This document shows, one piece after another, positions 34,477 to 45,756 of a stretch of 64,000 nucleotides of DNA. Source of the stretch: Paraconiothyrium sp. Pb-2020. Its lineage: Eukaryota; Ascomycota; Dothideomycetes; Pleosporales; Didymosphaeriaceae. Both the position numbers and the translations under genes were made by a program. The stretch spans positions 2,294,001 through 2,358,000 of the forward strand of contig JAJUBI010000006.1 in assembly GCA_022419385.1 (NCBI GenBank). The letters run 5' to 3'. Each line of letters begins with the position of its first letter. Position 1 is the stretch's first letter. Below the pieces are notes generated by a model. That model had not been told where the DNA came from and ran no database searches. It worked only from the letters and a program-made list of their open reading frames with translations.

Positions 34477-35536
34477 TCAATCTAAGCCCGCAACAGGTGG
34501 CTTCTTTGCCTTCGAGGCTCCACCACCCATCCCACCACCGAACATGCTGCCCAGCATATCGAACATTGGATTGCCTTGCCTCGGAATCTTAATCCCGAAG
34601 TACATCTCTCCGATGGTATCCAGCGCCTCGCCCCAATGCACGTCCTTTAAATGGCTTGCGTAGTGGCTCTTCAGCTGCCTAAACAAGCTCGGGTCACCCC
34701 GTTCCACCGCCAACAGCAATAGCCCGAGGAAATTCAACAGCGGCAACGAAGGATAGACGCGCATGTCTGAGGACTTCGTGGAAACCTCTTGCGTACCTAG
34801 GGAGGGCTGTTTCGAGAGGTAGGAAGTGAAGAGGAGGAAGTACTTGTTTGCGGCACGCAGGTTTCCAGCGAGAAGATAGGGAAGGGTGCCACGGGCGGCG
34901 TAGAGGGGCGCGGTGTGCGAGTCGTCGGAGGTGTACCAGGAGTATTCTAAGCCGGCAAGGGCTTCTGGGGAGTCTTTGGTGCCGAGGATGAGGTGGCGCT
35001 CTGCATCGTAGGGCTCTAGGTCTATGTGTGATATTAGTATCTGTTTTCTGCAGCGTGGAAAGAAGCGCGCACCCTCAGCGTACAGCGTCCCCGCCACATG
35101 GTGGATTTCCGGATCCCCGGCAGGATACTCCCCCCATTTCGCGCTCCACCCCACCATCTCGTTCACAAATTTCTTCCGCGTAGGTTCATTCTTCGGAAAA
35201 GCCCTCAGCAAGCTCAGCAGCTTCCCCTTGCTCCCCGCATCGGGCTTCGTCTCGCTCTTGTGGAATACCTCGAGCAGGAATATACACAGATCGCCACCGG
35301 AGCCGCCTTGGCCGGCTTGCAGAAGGGATTGCGCGCCCCGGAAGAGGATGTCGGTGGCAGCATCCCAGTTGGAGGTCTTGACGTAACGCGCAGCGATGAC
35401 ACGGAGCTGCTGGTGGGCTTCATAGAACTGGCCTTCTGCGATTCTGCGGGGTGTCAGGGGATGCATGGGCAGATTTGGGGAAGAACAAATACTTTTGCTG
35501 CTGGCGCTGAATTGTCTTGTCTATTTTGGAAGACAT
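34477..35536 (-). CDS. GET4: Get4, tail-anchored protein insertion factor
   Basis: Three exons: 35536-35493, 35443-35073 and 35021-34477; product 319 residues. The start MSSKIDKTIQRQQQK joins IAEGQFYEAHQQLRVIAARY, the first helical repeat of the Get4 family. Later blocks include DILFRGAQSLLQAGQGGSGGDL, ERHLILGTKDSPEALAGLEY and a Gly/Met-rich C terminus (GSMFGGGMGGGASK). Get4 with Get5 and Sgt2 hands tail-anchored membrane proteins to Get3 in the cytosol. The second intron (35022-35072) is 51 nt with a near-perfect TACTAAT branch site. Because 51 is divisible by three, retention would insert 17 residues without a stop. Splicing joins LYAE to DLEPYDAERH, which fits the family. Confidence 0.9.
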
Positions 35537-37357
35537 GGTAAAGTCGACTCGGGCGAGTGCAGTACGGGGAGGTGCAGCGGTGGTGTTGATGTGCATGAGC
35601 TTTGGTGGATTTGGTGCGGCCTGATGACGCACGGTTCGGGTGGGGACGACCTGCTTTGTACTCGTAGTACAATGAACCACCAGTTGACGCTACAACGGTC
35701 TGAGGGTTGGCATTCCTCATCATCATACACAATCTTCCTTCGAACTTCTACTTTTAAGTCCGAGTCCGTCATGTAGTGTCTATACAGCGCGTTCAAGTAC
35801 CTTCCACAGCGCTTTAGTTCCAGAACCCTCCGATGTCTGGTTAAACGCCTTTTGACGGGGTCAGTCTTACACGTCCACAAGCCATTTACATTGTTCGCTA
35901 CCATGCGCAGCGCAACTAGGTCACTCACCTGCCAATCTACCAAATGGGGTTCGCATGCCATTTTTGCTTCGCTCGACCCTTCTTAGGTCATTTCTGCCAG
36001 GCTAGTCTCGTTTCTTCTATCATCACCTTTTCATGTTCACATGGGTCTCACTCCCTCGAGTCCCGGCAAGCCAAGGTTTGAAAGCTACTTCAAGATGAAG
36101 AGCAGCGTCGTCATGGGCTCCGGAAAATTGTACTGAAGGCCCATCTCAGTAGTTGAGAGGATCATAATAGAGGAACTCACCAGTTCATCAACGATGATCG
36201 ATTAGGCCTACGGTTTGAAATCTCTGGCTCGACGAGGGAAGAATGGCTAGACGTAGTCACCCACATAATTAGCAGACTTTGATCTCATCCCACTCTCTCC
36301 GGTTACTCTTGCGTGGCAAGTGTCAAGGAAATTGTTCGATTGGAGCAGGCTTGCAAGCTATACAGTAGGGTTGATCCATGAGTACAGGCACACCATGACT
36401 GTACACGTGTCGAATTGATATCGATGAAGAGAATCAAAAGCTACAGGTCCACTCGTTAGTGACATTGGCATGAATATGTCTACGTATGCCCATCCGCCAA
36501 CCCTACACGTATCAAACCTTTGTACGGGCCAGTCTTCTGTATAAATCTTACCATGTTTCTATCACAGATACAACCTCAGCATATCCGGCATTGATTTGAG
36601 TATGGTTCTGACAGCTACTGATAGCCATGTGGATCTTATGCTTTGTATTTGACGGATGGATCAGGTGCCCTGCGCATCTTCCATTGACCGGCTACGTACT
36701 GTAGCTGTACTGACTATCAGTTGGCTGCACCCAGGCCTCGCCATCTCACTCCATATGCAGTAATGGGTATAGCTGCACCGCTAGGAGTACATTGCAGCTA
36801 AAAGCAGGATCAAATGTATACAAATGCGAGATAAGAGCATACACCGCGCATCAAGCGCCGTCAGCAGTATCTGGCATCTATATCCTTGGAAACGCAAACC
36901 ACGGCCTGTGGTTCCTATTCGGGTTTTCGCTCATCAGCTTAGCCGCCGGATAATTATACCTGAACGTGGACGCCAGTGGCTCGGTTCGGTGGTCAGCATG
37001 CACAGCGAGCCTCAATTTTAGATCCGGGAACGACCCTTTTCGGGAGCACTACTATATCTCCGCGTATGCAGTGAGTGCAGGGTATTCTCAGTTTAGGGTA
37101 CAACGCGGCCAATTGGACACTCTCGACGGTCCCATGGATCGCCATTGGCTGAAACACCTTGTATTACAATGCATTCTCGACGAGGTTGCCATTCGTCGCC
37201 CCTCTCAAGATCCATGCAGAACATCAAAAATACATTCTTGCTCCGCAACCCTGAATAGAATGTGGAGGCCCTCGTCGATTGCAGCCTTGGAACCATAAAG
37301 ACTGTCAGTCTCTCCTTACAATGCAAAGTCACAGTCGTCACATAAGACATACACACA
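35537..37357. other. Intergenic, no firmly supported gene
   Basis: A minus-strand frame near 35961-35521 starts MACEPHLVDWQ and has a GTGAGT donor and CCAG acceptor that would splice to a short ~30-residue peptide, not enough to call a gene. The rest, 36.0-37.35 kb, is AT-balanced DNA with no long frame and probably includes the promoter of the membrane protein gene at 37382. Confidence 0.45.
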
Positions 37358-37381
37358 TTGTTTGCTTTGCCTTATATCGCA

Positions 37382-39619
37382 ATGGCTGAACTCGATGATC
37401 GCTTCGTGAAGCGAGGGTATTGGATCGACTGGAGCAAAGGGTCGATCATGGGACAAACTTACACTGTGGATGCACAAACAGGCACGCTCATCGCTGCAGT
37501 CCTCACTATCTTGGCGTCCATGGCAACTGCACAGCTGTGGAGCCTGCTCACTTTTGTGCTGCATCAAGCGCGCGCACATGGAGCGGCCTCGGAAGGCTTA
37601 ATGTGGCAGCACCAAGTGCTACTCCGGACAATGCCAACACCAACGGCGTTCCTGGCAGATTCTCTCAAGGTATCCTGGGCATGGAGAGGCAAAATCCGAC
37701 ATTCCCTGCTTCGGTCGCTGCCAATGTTGGCTTTTGCTCTGTTTTTTACCATAGGATCGATCGCTTCTGGAATCTCCGCAAGTTTCACTGTCGACAATTC
37801 CAACATCGAGGTGCTGATTGATAGTCCGTTTTGCGGCCGTATTAATAATACAAAAATCTTCTTAGGGGATCAGCAGGGTGTCACCGTACTTGCTACACAC
37901 GGTGACTCAATCCAGTCCTACGCAACTAGCTGCTACCAGAACAGTTCCTCGCTCCCTGCAGTATGTCGGAACACTTTCCATCGGGCGAACATTTCTTTCA
38001 GTGCGGAGCCTGTCTCATGCCCTTGGAACGAAACCATGTGCAGTGGCGAAGGTTCATCTGCGATCGCTATGGACTCAGGGGTCATAGACATGAGAACACA
38101 TTTTGGGCTCAACATCGCGGACAAGGACACCGTCAAGCTTCGGCGAAGAACGACTTGCAATGTTCTGCCTCGAGACGGTCATATATTCAAGAGAGCTGCG
38201 AAATATCTGAACCGTGGAAACCCTGCTGAGCGATGGACACTTGAATATGGCTCGTGGAAAGGTGTGCCGGCGTATCAGCATCCAGAGGTCACATTCAACC
38301 TTGAGTCTATACTAGTTGAACATCAAATGTCTTATTATACTACGTAAGCTCTTCTTTCTCCACATAGGTATAGGGTGCTGACCGAACGTCCGACATAGTG
38401 CCATGATGTCCTATATTCACAGCGACTCGGTTAGCGGTTCCATCACACCTCTTCTTGAAATGAATCGTACCGACGCAGACGTTGCAATAATTGCAGTGTT
38501 TACCAATGCCATTGTGTACGAAAAACCCGTCGAAGACCCACTTTTCGCAGCGCATCGTGTCGAAATGCGTAAACAGTCAAACGGCAAAGACAAAGCACGT
38601 TATTGGTCCGATCACTACGCTGGGGTGGTCGGCTGCGCCCAACAAGTAAGCTTCCATCGCAAGCGTACCCCCACAGAGATCCTGTCTAACCTTACCAGTT
38701 CCAATTCTGCTACCCCCGCGCCGACAAAGTAGACTTCTGCACCACCCTCGGCCCCAGTCCCGCCCCCGACACTCCCACCACCATCTACCCCGATGCTACA
38801 CCCATCCAAGCCTCCATCCTCCAACTCCTTCAATCCATCACACGTGTAACAGACATGAACCGCAGCCCGCAACTTGGCAACCTCCGCGCTAGCAAGGCTG
38901 TCATGGTCGGCATCTCGCCCGGCTTACCAGATGATCAATGGATTCGCGAAGTCACCGCTTGGGAAGCCTTCGTCTGGTCAGGGTACCAAACGCTCCTCAG
39001 CGCGTCTGTCATCGGGCCGAAAGTTTTCGACGCGGAAGGCGACACCTACCGCGACGAGCCGACTAGCATAGGAGATAGGATGCTCTGCCAGAGTCTAAAG
39101 ATGAGGAAGGCGGGTGGGTTTGCCAACGTCAATGTCTTCGCGCTGGTTTTCTTGACCACTGTCGCTGCGATTGTCACATTTCTTAATATATTCATCTTGA
39201 GGTTCTGTGTGTTCTTGTCGAAATTTAGAAAGGCGCTTGCACCTCGTATCGAGCGCTGGGTACAAGATGGGATTTTTCAGTTGCAGAGGAGGGCTTTTGA
39301 TGCGCAAGACGAAGGTTGCTGGATTGATCTTGAGAAGGAGATTCCGATTACGAGGGCGAGTGAAAGGCTAAATGAGCTCTTCCTAACGGAGCATGTGGTT
39401 GGGAAAAAGAAAAGCTTGGGGAGGTTGATGACGGAGGATACAACTAATGGCGGTGGAAAAATGAAGGACACCAAGGAAACCTACCATGGGGAACAAGAGG
39501 TTGACTGGAGGAGGTTTAGGATTAGTGTTGGTAGGGCAGATACTAATTCTACGCTTGTCGATGGAGGTGAACGAAATGGGATTGGGAAGAAGGTACAGAA
39601 AGATAAGGGGAAGTCATAG
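37382..39619 (+). CDS. Fungal multi-pass membrane protein of unknown function
   Basis: Three exons, 37382-38343, 38399-38645 and 38699-39619, give 709 residues from MAELDDRFVKRGYW; an in-frame ATG at 37358 would add eight. Hydrophobic segments lie at TGTLIAAVLTILASMATAQLW (near residue 40) and LLRSLPMLAFALFFTIGSIASGI (near 115), with a third near the C-terminal third (VFALVFLTTVAAIVTFLNIFIL). Between the second and third is a cysteine-containing, probably lumenal or extracellular domain with NSS, NIS and NET glycosylation sequons. The tail is long, charged and cytosolic-looking (KDTKETYHGEQEVDWRRF, ending KVQKDKGKS). This layout is common in filamentous ascomycetes, often as lineage-expanded, uncharacterised families. 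No enzymatic motif was seen. Confidence 0.8.
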
Positions 39620-40262
39620 TCTTCTTTAGATGTTTTCGAGATGAATTAGCTTTCGGATTACTGCAAGTAATCTGCGCACACTGTCCCAACCGCCGGAGAG
39701 CTGCACCACCATCATGCTGTTCCAAATGCAGAATGCATTACCAGACTTCTGCGCTGTTATCGATATTCTTTCAGTACCAGATTCGTGGTCGGCTACCTGC
39801 ACCAAGGTCACGAGATCCAAGCTAAGAAATTTTCGTTGTGGTTCTTGTTGCCTTTTCTTCTTAGGCTTACTTTCGGTCGTGTTCAACACCAATAGCAACA
39901 CATGCATCAGATCCTACTATATGTAAGTCTTCTTACCGTAATACAGTCGGGGTGCTCGTGTTGCTTTCTGTATCGTATGGTTCGCTTGTGGCTATGCTGC
40001 GTCATTTTGCCGACGTGAGGGGTAAGTAGATAATCCCCCACCTTCTTACGCCCCACTGCACAATCAAAGATGACTATCTTACTCTTCTCTTGAGTAAAAG
40101 TGTCTGAGTCATTGTCAGCTTTTGATCTTTGGTATTTATAAGTACTGTGAACAATTTGGTCAACACTTTCGGAAGGTTGACCCAAGATATCAGATCTGGT
40201 CTAAACCATGACAGCCGTCAGTATGCTCGCCTTGTACATTACAACACCAATCTAACTTATTT
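39620..40262. other. Intergenic, no supported gene
   Basis: Short overlapping frames only. This is the 3' flank of the membrane protein gene and the 5' flank of the tRNA-like element. Confidence 0.4.
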
Positions 40263-40352
40263 CAGTCGATCGTCTAAGGGTAGGATGGAAGCTTCCCATC
40301 GTTCATCGTAACGAGTCTGCTTCAGGTACGAGTTCGAGTCTCGTTCGTGGCA
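40263..40352 (+). tRNA. tRNA-Gly(CCC)-like gene with intron, acceptor stem mismatched
   Basis: The D-arm region reads GTCTAAGGGTAGGAT, like fungal glycine tRNAs. The anticodon stem GAAGC pairs with GCTTC, the loop is TTCCCA-T with anticodon CCC, and it is split after position 37 by a 19-base insert, the canonical site of nuclear tRNA introns. The T-arm ACGAG-TTCGAGT-CTCGT pairs perfectly. The 3' acceptor strand is TCGTGGC with discriminator A, followed by a T5 terminator. The 5' strand, however, reads CAGTCGA, pairing with only three of seven positions. It is either a decayed tRNA gene or one whose 5' end was replaced. A full-length functional tRNA is unlikely as written. Confidence 0.55.
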
Positions 40353-40832
40353 TTGTTTTTGAGCCTAAGCCTAAGCCCCTAGAGCTCTAGAGTACTCATA
40401 TAACATAGTAACGGTCTGGTACCTTCGACGGAGAATATTTTGACCCATCCTTCTGAGAGGGATGAGATTTTTTCTTGATGCAGCGGCCATATTTACCTAG
40501 ACAAGAGCAAATTTTAGAGCGTGCGTCCGACTCTGTAGCATTTGGTCGAATCAATTTCTTTTGCAATGATGGAGTTGCCATCTATGTTTTTGTGTTGGTG
40601 CGCGGGTCAGGACGGATGGTCGGCCTTCACTATGTAGTGACGCGTCTAGACTCTTGGAATAGTCGAATTGCGAATAGCTTTGAATTAATTGTCAGGAAAC
40701 GGGATCAAAAGAACGAGGAAAGGGTGGGAGACGGTGCTATACTAAGAGTAAGTCTATTCACTGTAGTACAGTGATACTTGGTATTCGAACAGCATTACAT
40801 ATGTATATATCTAAGACATTCGCTGAACACTA
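40353..40832. other. Intergenic, no supported gene
   Basis: It begins with the T5 run and a GCCTAAGCCTAAGCCCCTAG short repeat. A 99-codon plus-strand frame at 40475-40774 has no motif and overlaps a minus-strand frame. I do not call it. Confidence 0.4.
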
Positions 40833-43800
40833 TTACCATCGAACAGTCCCATCATCATCGTTCTTAAGGAACAGCTCCACGATTCTAATCATCCTTTCCT
40901 TTCTCACCGCCCTATCTTTCTCCCTCATCTTCTCTGCACCTGGCTCCCTAAACACCACATCCGCAAATACCGTCGCATAGTTCCGATGTATCAGCTGCCT
41001 TAGCGCTATATCAGGCACTTTACTCAACGTTCTTCTCCTGACCGATGCTCTGGGTGAAGCAGGAAGCTCCGTGCTCGCCCGCGGTGTAGACGGATCGGGT
41101 TTCCCCGCTTCTGCGATCTGATTCGTAATTTTTTGCAGCATGGAAATGAGTAGGAGGAAGGTAGCATTATGGTTCGGTGCGGTGGCAAGAATCTCGAGTG
41201 CCCACATCTTCTCGTCGTCGCGGTCTAGTTGTTGTTTCGACTTCTCGCGCGTGGCGATGCCTTCCTCAAGTTTCTCCCAGAGGCTCTTGGTGATGACGCC
41301 GTCTTGGAGGCTTCGAAGGAAGAAGAGGAGGGTTTCTGCGAGATACTCAAGCCTCGTCCTCGGCCGCATGGTGGCCGGGAAAGCCCGCTCAAAAGGCTCA
41401 TCACAGTCGAGTGCTTCAACGATGTCTGCTACGACTTCCTCGTCCTTCTCTTCCTTGCCTTGGCCAACGAAGGGCCATGCAGCGTTGTGTTGCCAGGGAG
41501 CATTCTCTTGATCCGTTTCGTGGCCCGTCATATCCCATTCGGCGAGGGCGCGTTCCGTCATGTCTTCTAATACTTCCGTCAGCCGAAATATCTCCCGAGG
41601 TACCGACCACCTCACCCCTTCGCAATCCGGCTTCTGGTGCTGCAGCTTGCGGATGCCGCCTTCGGGGATCTTGATGAGCTTGTCGACCGTGCGCGTGAGG
41701 GTTGATGGTACCCAATGTGCTCGTAAGGGAAGGAAATGATCTCGGCCATCATCAACCCGTAGAACCAGGACTTCGTCTAGACACGACGTGCCTTCGTTGA
41801 GAAGACGCACCATATCTGGACTATCGACTTTAAGTTTTAACTCAGCGCTGCAGACGTCGCCCGCTTCAAGCGTGTATCTCTCGCCCAAGCCTTTGGAAGA
41901 TGCAGTTGCGGGGCTATCTGGCTCCCGGTCGAATCGGACTCTTAGCCAGGGTGGGAGTATTCCTTCTGGCTGGATCTTGTCAACAGGTCGATCAGTGAAG
42001 CCAAAAGTAGCTGGCACCCTGCCGGTGTTCGCTATGGTGATGTTTCGACGTTTCGACTTTCCAAATGCAACGTCCCCAAAATCCACACCGTCGAAGCCAC
42101 TTTCGGTTGTGTCTTTGTTTTCGGGAGTTGCGGTGCCGGTGGAGCGATCGACTACCAATGTTATAGATGGTCTGCCTTCATTCTCTTGCCGGTCAAGCTC
42201 TCTGGCAACTTCTTGGTGAATCCCGGTCTTCAGCTCAGGTATCACTGCGTCATATTTCAATGAGAACACAGCTTCCAAAGGTTTATGATCTGATGAGATC
42301 ACTCGCATATGCGACGAGTACGTCTCAAGCAGGAACTCGTCGGAGAAACCTGCCTTCGTAGGTACAATCTCGGGTTCTGGGTCTTCTTGCTCGTCATACT
42401 CGTCGTAGCTGTCATTTTTGTCTCCATCGGTGTCTGGGTCGTAGTCGTATAGAACGTCTTCGTCATCTGCCGCGTGATCAAGACCTTTCGCTTTCATTTC
42501 TTCGTCTTTCTTCCGAGAAGCCTCTAACTCCTTAGCTTTGAGGCTGTATTGATGTCTGGAGGCTCTCGTTCGATATAAGATTCGATCGCACCAACTAGGA
42601 CCTCGTCGTTTCTCACTAGAATCGAAGACGCCAACCTTACCCACATCATACTTGTACGTAGGGAGAAATCGAATTGGGCCCTCCTCCCAACCATCATGAA
42701 ATGCTTTGCCAGCCTTCTGCTGCTGCCGAAGCTCATCATGAGGAAGCAAGGAGTTGATCGTGGTGTGAAGGCTTGCAGGATCTAGATCCGGCGGAAGCGG
42801 TACAGCATCCTCTGAGTCTCGTTTCGAACTATAACCGGAGTCTCCAGACGTGGAGACGTTATCCTTCGCGTCTTCTGCTCCATCTTGATGGTACTGCCGG
42901 GTGTGTACGGTGAGCAGTCGTCGTACATCCTCTCCTGGCATTCCTTCCAAGCGGTAGTTAAGATCACCAAACCAGAATGCAAAGTCTTCGTCGCCTATGC
43001 CCTCCCCGTGCCCCTGATTCAGATCCATGGCGTCAGTGATGGGTTCGAATCGAGTGCGACTTGTGATCTGGTTGGCATCCCAATTCCTCCGTTCAAGCGA
43101 GGTCTTGTCTGCACCCGCAGAAAGATGCGAATTCACGAAAACAAGTCTAGTGGTCTCGCCTAATACAATTCTGGCCGTCACTGCGCCCTTGTTCCCCATA
43201 TATCCCATGAGGCCCGTGCCAACGCTCGTCGTGCTGATTGACTTGATATGTGGGTGTACTTCCGGAGAAGCATACAAGAGGAGCAACAAGCCAATCAGTT
43301 GCTGTTCTGCCACAAGCCTGTAGCCATTAGGTAGAGCCGTAGCAATGCTTGTTTTCCATCTGTTGGCCACACTAGGATCAGTATACGGCCGTAACGCCTC
43401 AGCGGCAGATGATATGTCGACGACCTCTTGCAATCCCAAGACGTATAGTCCGACTTCTTCGTTGCCTGGTACAGCTGCTGTGTCGTGGGTAGGTACTGTT
43501 GGCGCAAGGCACGTTCGTCGTGCTTCTTGATCCGATATGCTTTCTTTGACCGAAGCATCTTTCGCATCGGAGTCACTGACACCGAGACCGGCTAACGACT
43601 GTTCGATACCTTTTCCGTCTACGAACCATGCAGCTATGTCTTGTTCTACGCCCTTCAGGCCCGCCACGTTCCAGGTCCCCACTTTGATGCGCACATGGCG
43701 TGGTCGTGTGTACTCGGCCCTGCGCGCGTATAGAGCTTGCGTGAGGCTCTGGTGCGTTGTAGATATGTGCGTCTGACTCAAGTTGCCCTCAGGGAAGGCT

Positions 43801-43856
43801 CCAGGGATAGTCGCGTCGAGACGCTCCGAGGAGACTGAACCCGTGTCTGAAGGCAT
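40833..43856 (-). CDS. OCRL/INPP5B-like inositol polyphosphate 5-phosphatase
   Basis: Single-exon frame of 1007 residues. The 5-phosphatase catalytic domain spans roughly residues 55-540: KVGTWNVAG (59-67), GLQEV (141-145), FWFGDLNYRL (294-303, the WxGDxNxR signature) and RRGPSWCDRILY (417-428, the PxWCDRIL signature), then SSDHKPLEAVF. An acidic, low-complexity insertion follows motif 2. After the catalytic core is an ASH-like beta domain (VDFGDVAFGKSKRRNITIANTG), as in OCRL and INPP5B, then a helical C-terminal part. These enzymes remove the 5-phosphate from PI(4,5)P2 and PI(3,4,5)P3 and act at endosomes and the plasma membrane. Catalytic residues are intact. The start MPSDTGSVSSERLD is the first methionine of a long open frame. 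The gene is divergent from DCP1 with 341 bases between starts. Confidence 0.93.
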   Translation of the reverse strand: MPSDTGSVSSERLDATIPGAFPEGNLSQTHISTTHQSLTQALYARRAEYTRPRHVRIKVGTWNVAGLKGVEQDIAAWFVDGKGIEQSLAGLGVSDSDAKDASVKESISDQEARRTCLAPTVPTHDTAAVPGNEEVGLYVLGLQEVVDISSAAEALRPYTDPSVANRWKTSIATALPNGYRLVAEQQLIGLLLLLYASPEVHPHIKSISTTSVGTGLMGYMGNKGAVTARIVLGETTRLVFVNSHLSAGADKTSLERRNWDANQITSRTRFEPITDAMDLNQGHGEGIGDEDFAFWFGDLNYRLEGMPGEDVRRLLTVHTRQYHQDGAEDAKDNVSTSGDSGYSSKRDSEDAVPLPPDLDPASLHTTINSLLPHDELRQQQKAGKAFHDGWEEGPIRFLPTYKYDVGKVGVFDSSEKRRGPSWCDRILYRTRASRHQYSLKAKELEASRKKDEEMKAKGLDHAADDEDVLYDYDPDTDGDKNDSYDEYDEQEDPEPEIVPTKAGFSDEFLLETYSSHMRVISSDHKPLEAVFSLKYDAVIPELKTGIHQEVARELDRQENEGRPSITLVVDRSTGTATPENKDTTESGFDGVDFGDVAFGKSKRRNITIANTGRVPATFGFTDRPVDKIQPEGILPPWLRVRFDREPDSPATASSKGLGERYTLEAGDVCSAELKLKVDSPDMVRLLNEGTSCLDEVLVLRVDDGRDHFLPLRAHWVPSTLTRTVDKLIKIPEGGIRKLQHQKPDCEGVRWSVPREIFRLTEVLEDMTERALAEWDMTGHETDQENAPWQHNAAWPFVGQGKEEKDEEVVADIVEALDCDEPFERAFPATMRPRTRLEYLAETLLFFLRSLQDGVITKSLWEKLEEGIATREKSKQQLDRDDEKMWALEILATAPNHNATFLLLISMLQKITNQIAEAGKPDPSTPRASTELPASPRASVRRRTLSKVPDIALRQLIHRNYATVFADVVFREPGAEKMREKDRAVRKERMIRIVELFLKNDDDGTVRW

Positions 43857-44197
43857 ACCCAGGTAGTGATGGAATGTGAGGGGCGGGTCGTACTTGTGTC
43901 AAACGTCACAGAAGGATGTTACGGTCTGTCCATGGTGTTGAGACTCTGTCGCGTGTCGAAAGATGTGAAGCCCAGGTGGACCTTGTCATCCAACATCGCT
44001 CTATGACATACACAGTAGCGAGAATCTCGCCCACGATGACGACGGCGTGGCAGTGCTCGATGTTGAGCCACCTGGCCCAAGCTCTCGGAACGACGCTTGT
44101 GGTGCAGTTCGCTATTTCCTTAGGCTACCGAGCTCCCCGCTCAACAGCACTGCGCGTTCGAATACACGAGACAACAACCTTCTATCTTTCGCTTGCC
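43857..44197. promoter_or_regulatory. Divergent promoter, 5-phosphatase / DCP1
   Basis: These 341 bases separate two head-to-head start codons. The plus-strand frame is open through most of it, but the Dcp1 domain does not begin until after the ATG at 44198. I therefore treat this as leader and promoter, not N-terminal coding. No TATA box or named operator is evident. Confidence 0.4.
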
Positions 44198-45061
44198 ATG
44201 GGTCCGAACAAAGACAGATCGCGCGCGCACCACCCGCAAACAAATGCCCAACCGCAGCCGTCAGACTACGAGACTGATGCTCCCCAAAACATCGACTACC
44301 CACCACCACCGCCGGGGCGCTCCAATGAAGAGCTCAACCTCTCTGTAATCCGCCGCCACTACCCCGATGTTAATTCTATACACTATGTTGCCCCCTACGC
44401 TGTCCTGTACGCCTTTAGTCTCGAGACACAACAATGGGAAAAGGTCGGGGTTGAAGGTAGCCTCTTCATCTGCGGACTCGTGCCCTTTGCAACTGGGGTG
44501 GAGCGTTACGGTGTCGTTATTCTGAATCGCCGCAGCATGGACAACTTCTACATGGAGATCACAGGCCCCGATGGCCTAGAATTTACGGAAGAGTACATCA
44601 TCATGCAAGGGGACCAAGTCTACGGCTTGTGGATCTTCTGTGAGCCGCCTCCAAGTAGTACAGCCAACACGCGTATTGAAACTGTGGCCAAGATCCAAGA
44701 GCTAGCTGTAAGTCTGCTCCAGCTTGGAGCGCCAGACTTGTGTCGGACAATTACTAATATGCATTGATTTCAGGCACGCGTCGAAGCGAGCCAGGCCGCA
44801 GCTCAGAGCAACGACAACGACAGTACTACTTCAGATCAGGTAGAGTCTTCTGTCCCCATGGGGCGGCAACTCTCACTCCGGGAGCTTTTCGGACAACAGC
44901 GTACACAAGACTCTGCGTGGAGCGTCGTCAATCATCACAATGCACACGCACAAACCCTGCACCAAGGTTATCAACCTACACCCAGCCCACACCTCGGTCA
45001 ACCTGATATGCTCAGTCATCTTTTCATGAAAGCTAAGCAAGACTACAATCCGATTGGCTAA
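44198..45061 (+). CDS. DCP1: mRNA-decapping enzyme subunit Dcp1
   Basis: Two exons, 44198-44707 and 44774-45061, with a 66-nt intron (GTAAGT donor, TACTAAT branch site, TTTCAG acceptor); product 265 residues. The EVH1-like Dcp1 domain spans about residues 45-170: LNLSVIRRHYPDVNSIHYVA, VLYAFSLETQQWEKVGVEGSLF, NRRSMDNFYMEIT and VYGLWIFCE. These strands form the surface that activates the decapping enzyme Dcp2. Dcp1 works in P-bodies in the 5'-to-3' mRNA decay pathway. Exon 2 carries GRQLSLRELFGQQ and ends DYNPIG, a short linear-motif type tail. The start MGPNKDRSRAH lies in a C-rich context. An upstream ATG at 43916 is in the same frame but would add a tail with no similarity to the family. Confidence 0.92.
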
Positions 45062-45756
45062 CCAATTGAGTTCAGCGGTCTTTATTCTGCTCCTCCAATA
45101 ACTCCGATGGCATCACACCTAAAGAAGGAAGACTTGTGCAAGCAGTCTTATATCAACTCAATCCGCCACCTGGTGGCCCTCTTCCTCCCGAAGATTTGGA
45201 GCAGCATCTGATGTTCGCGTACTTGACGTTACAGCGAAGAGAGTAACCGGAAAGCCGGTTGTCAATGTGACAATGCCTTTTCGCGACGTCTTTACCAGGG
45301 ACGAGCCAGGTCTCGCAACTTCGAGAAACTTATTCTTTCTTAAAATTTAGGTATGATACACACGCCCGTTTCTCACTTCCTCCTTGCTGGCTTTGGGACG
45401 CGGTTTCTCTGTTTGATTTGCACTAACACACACTTAGTAACTGAGACCTTGCCCCATGTTTGGGATATGTATTGTCTGCGCTTGAGCTCAACTGATGCCA
45501 CTGCGACAATCATAATTCTTGTTACAATGTCCAGGCAATCCCGTATTGGCAAAAATCCGTTAGAAAATTGGTTGTTAGATCATACCCAAGATTCACAGCT
45601 TGAAGAAGGCAGTGTATTCTTACTCGAAAACTTTGCCATAGCATACACCTATCGATACGTACTATCACCCCAAACGCCATGACTGAAGCTCCGTGAGAAA
45701 GCCGATGCACAATACCTTCCGCTCTCCACATAAAATTACACCACGCTTTGATCCGT
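45062..45756. other. Convergent intergenic region, no supported gene
   Basis: This is the 3' flank of DCP1 and of the mS33 gene. A 109-codon plus-strand frame near 45353 has no motif. Nothing else was seen. Confidence 0.45.

Noticed and set aside
35521..35961. Minus-strand frame beginning MACEPHLVDWQ with a possible GTGAGT intron
   Set aside because: Splicing gives only about 30 residues (TSEGSGTKALWKVLE tail). Intriguing, but too short to call without expression data.
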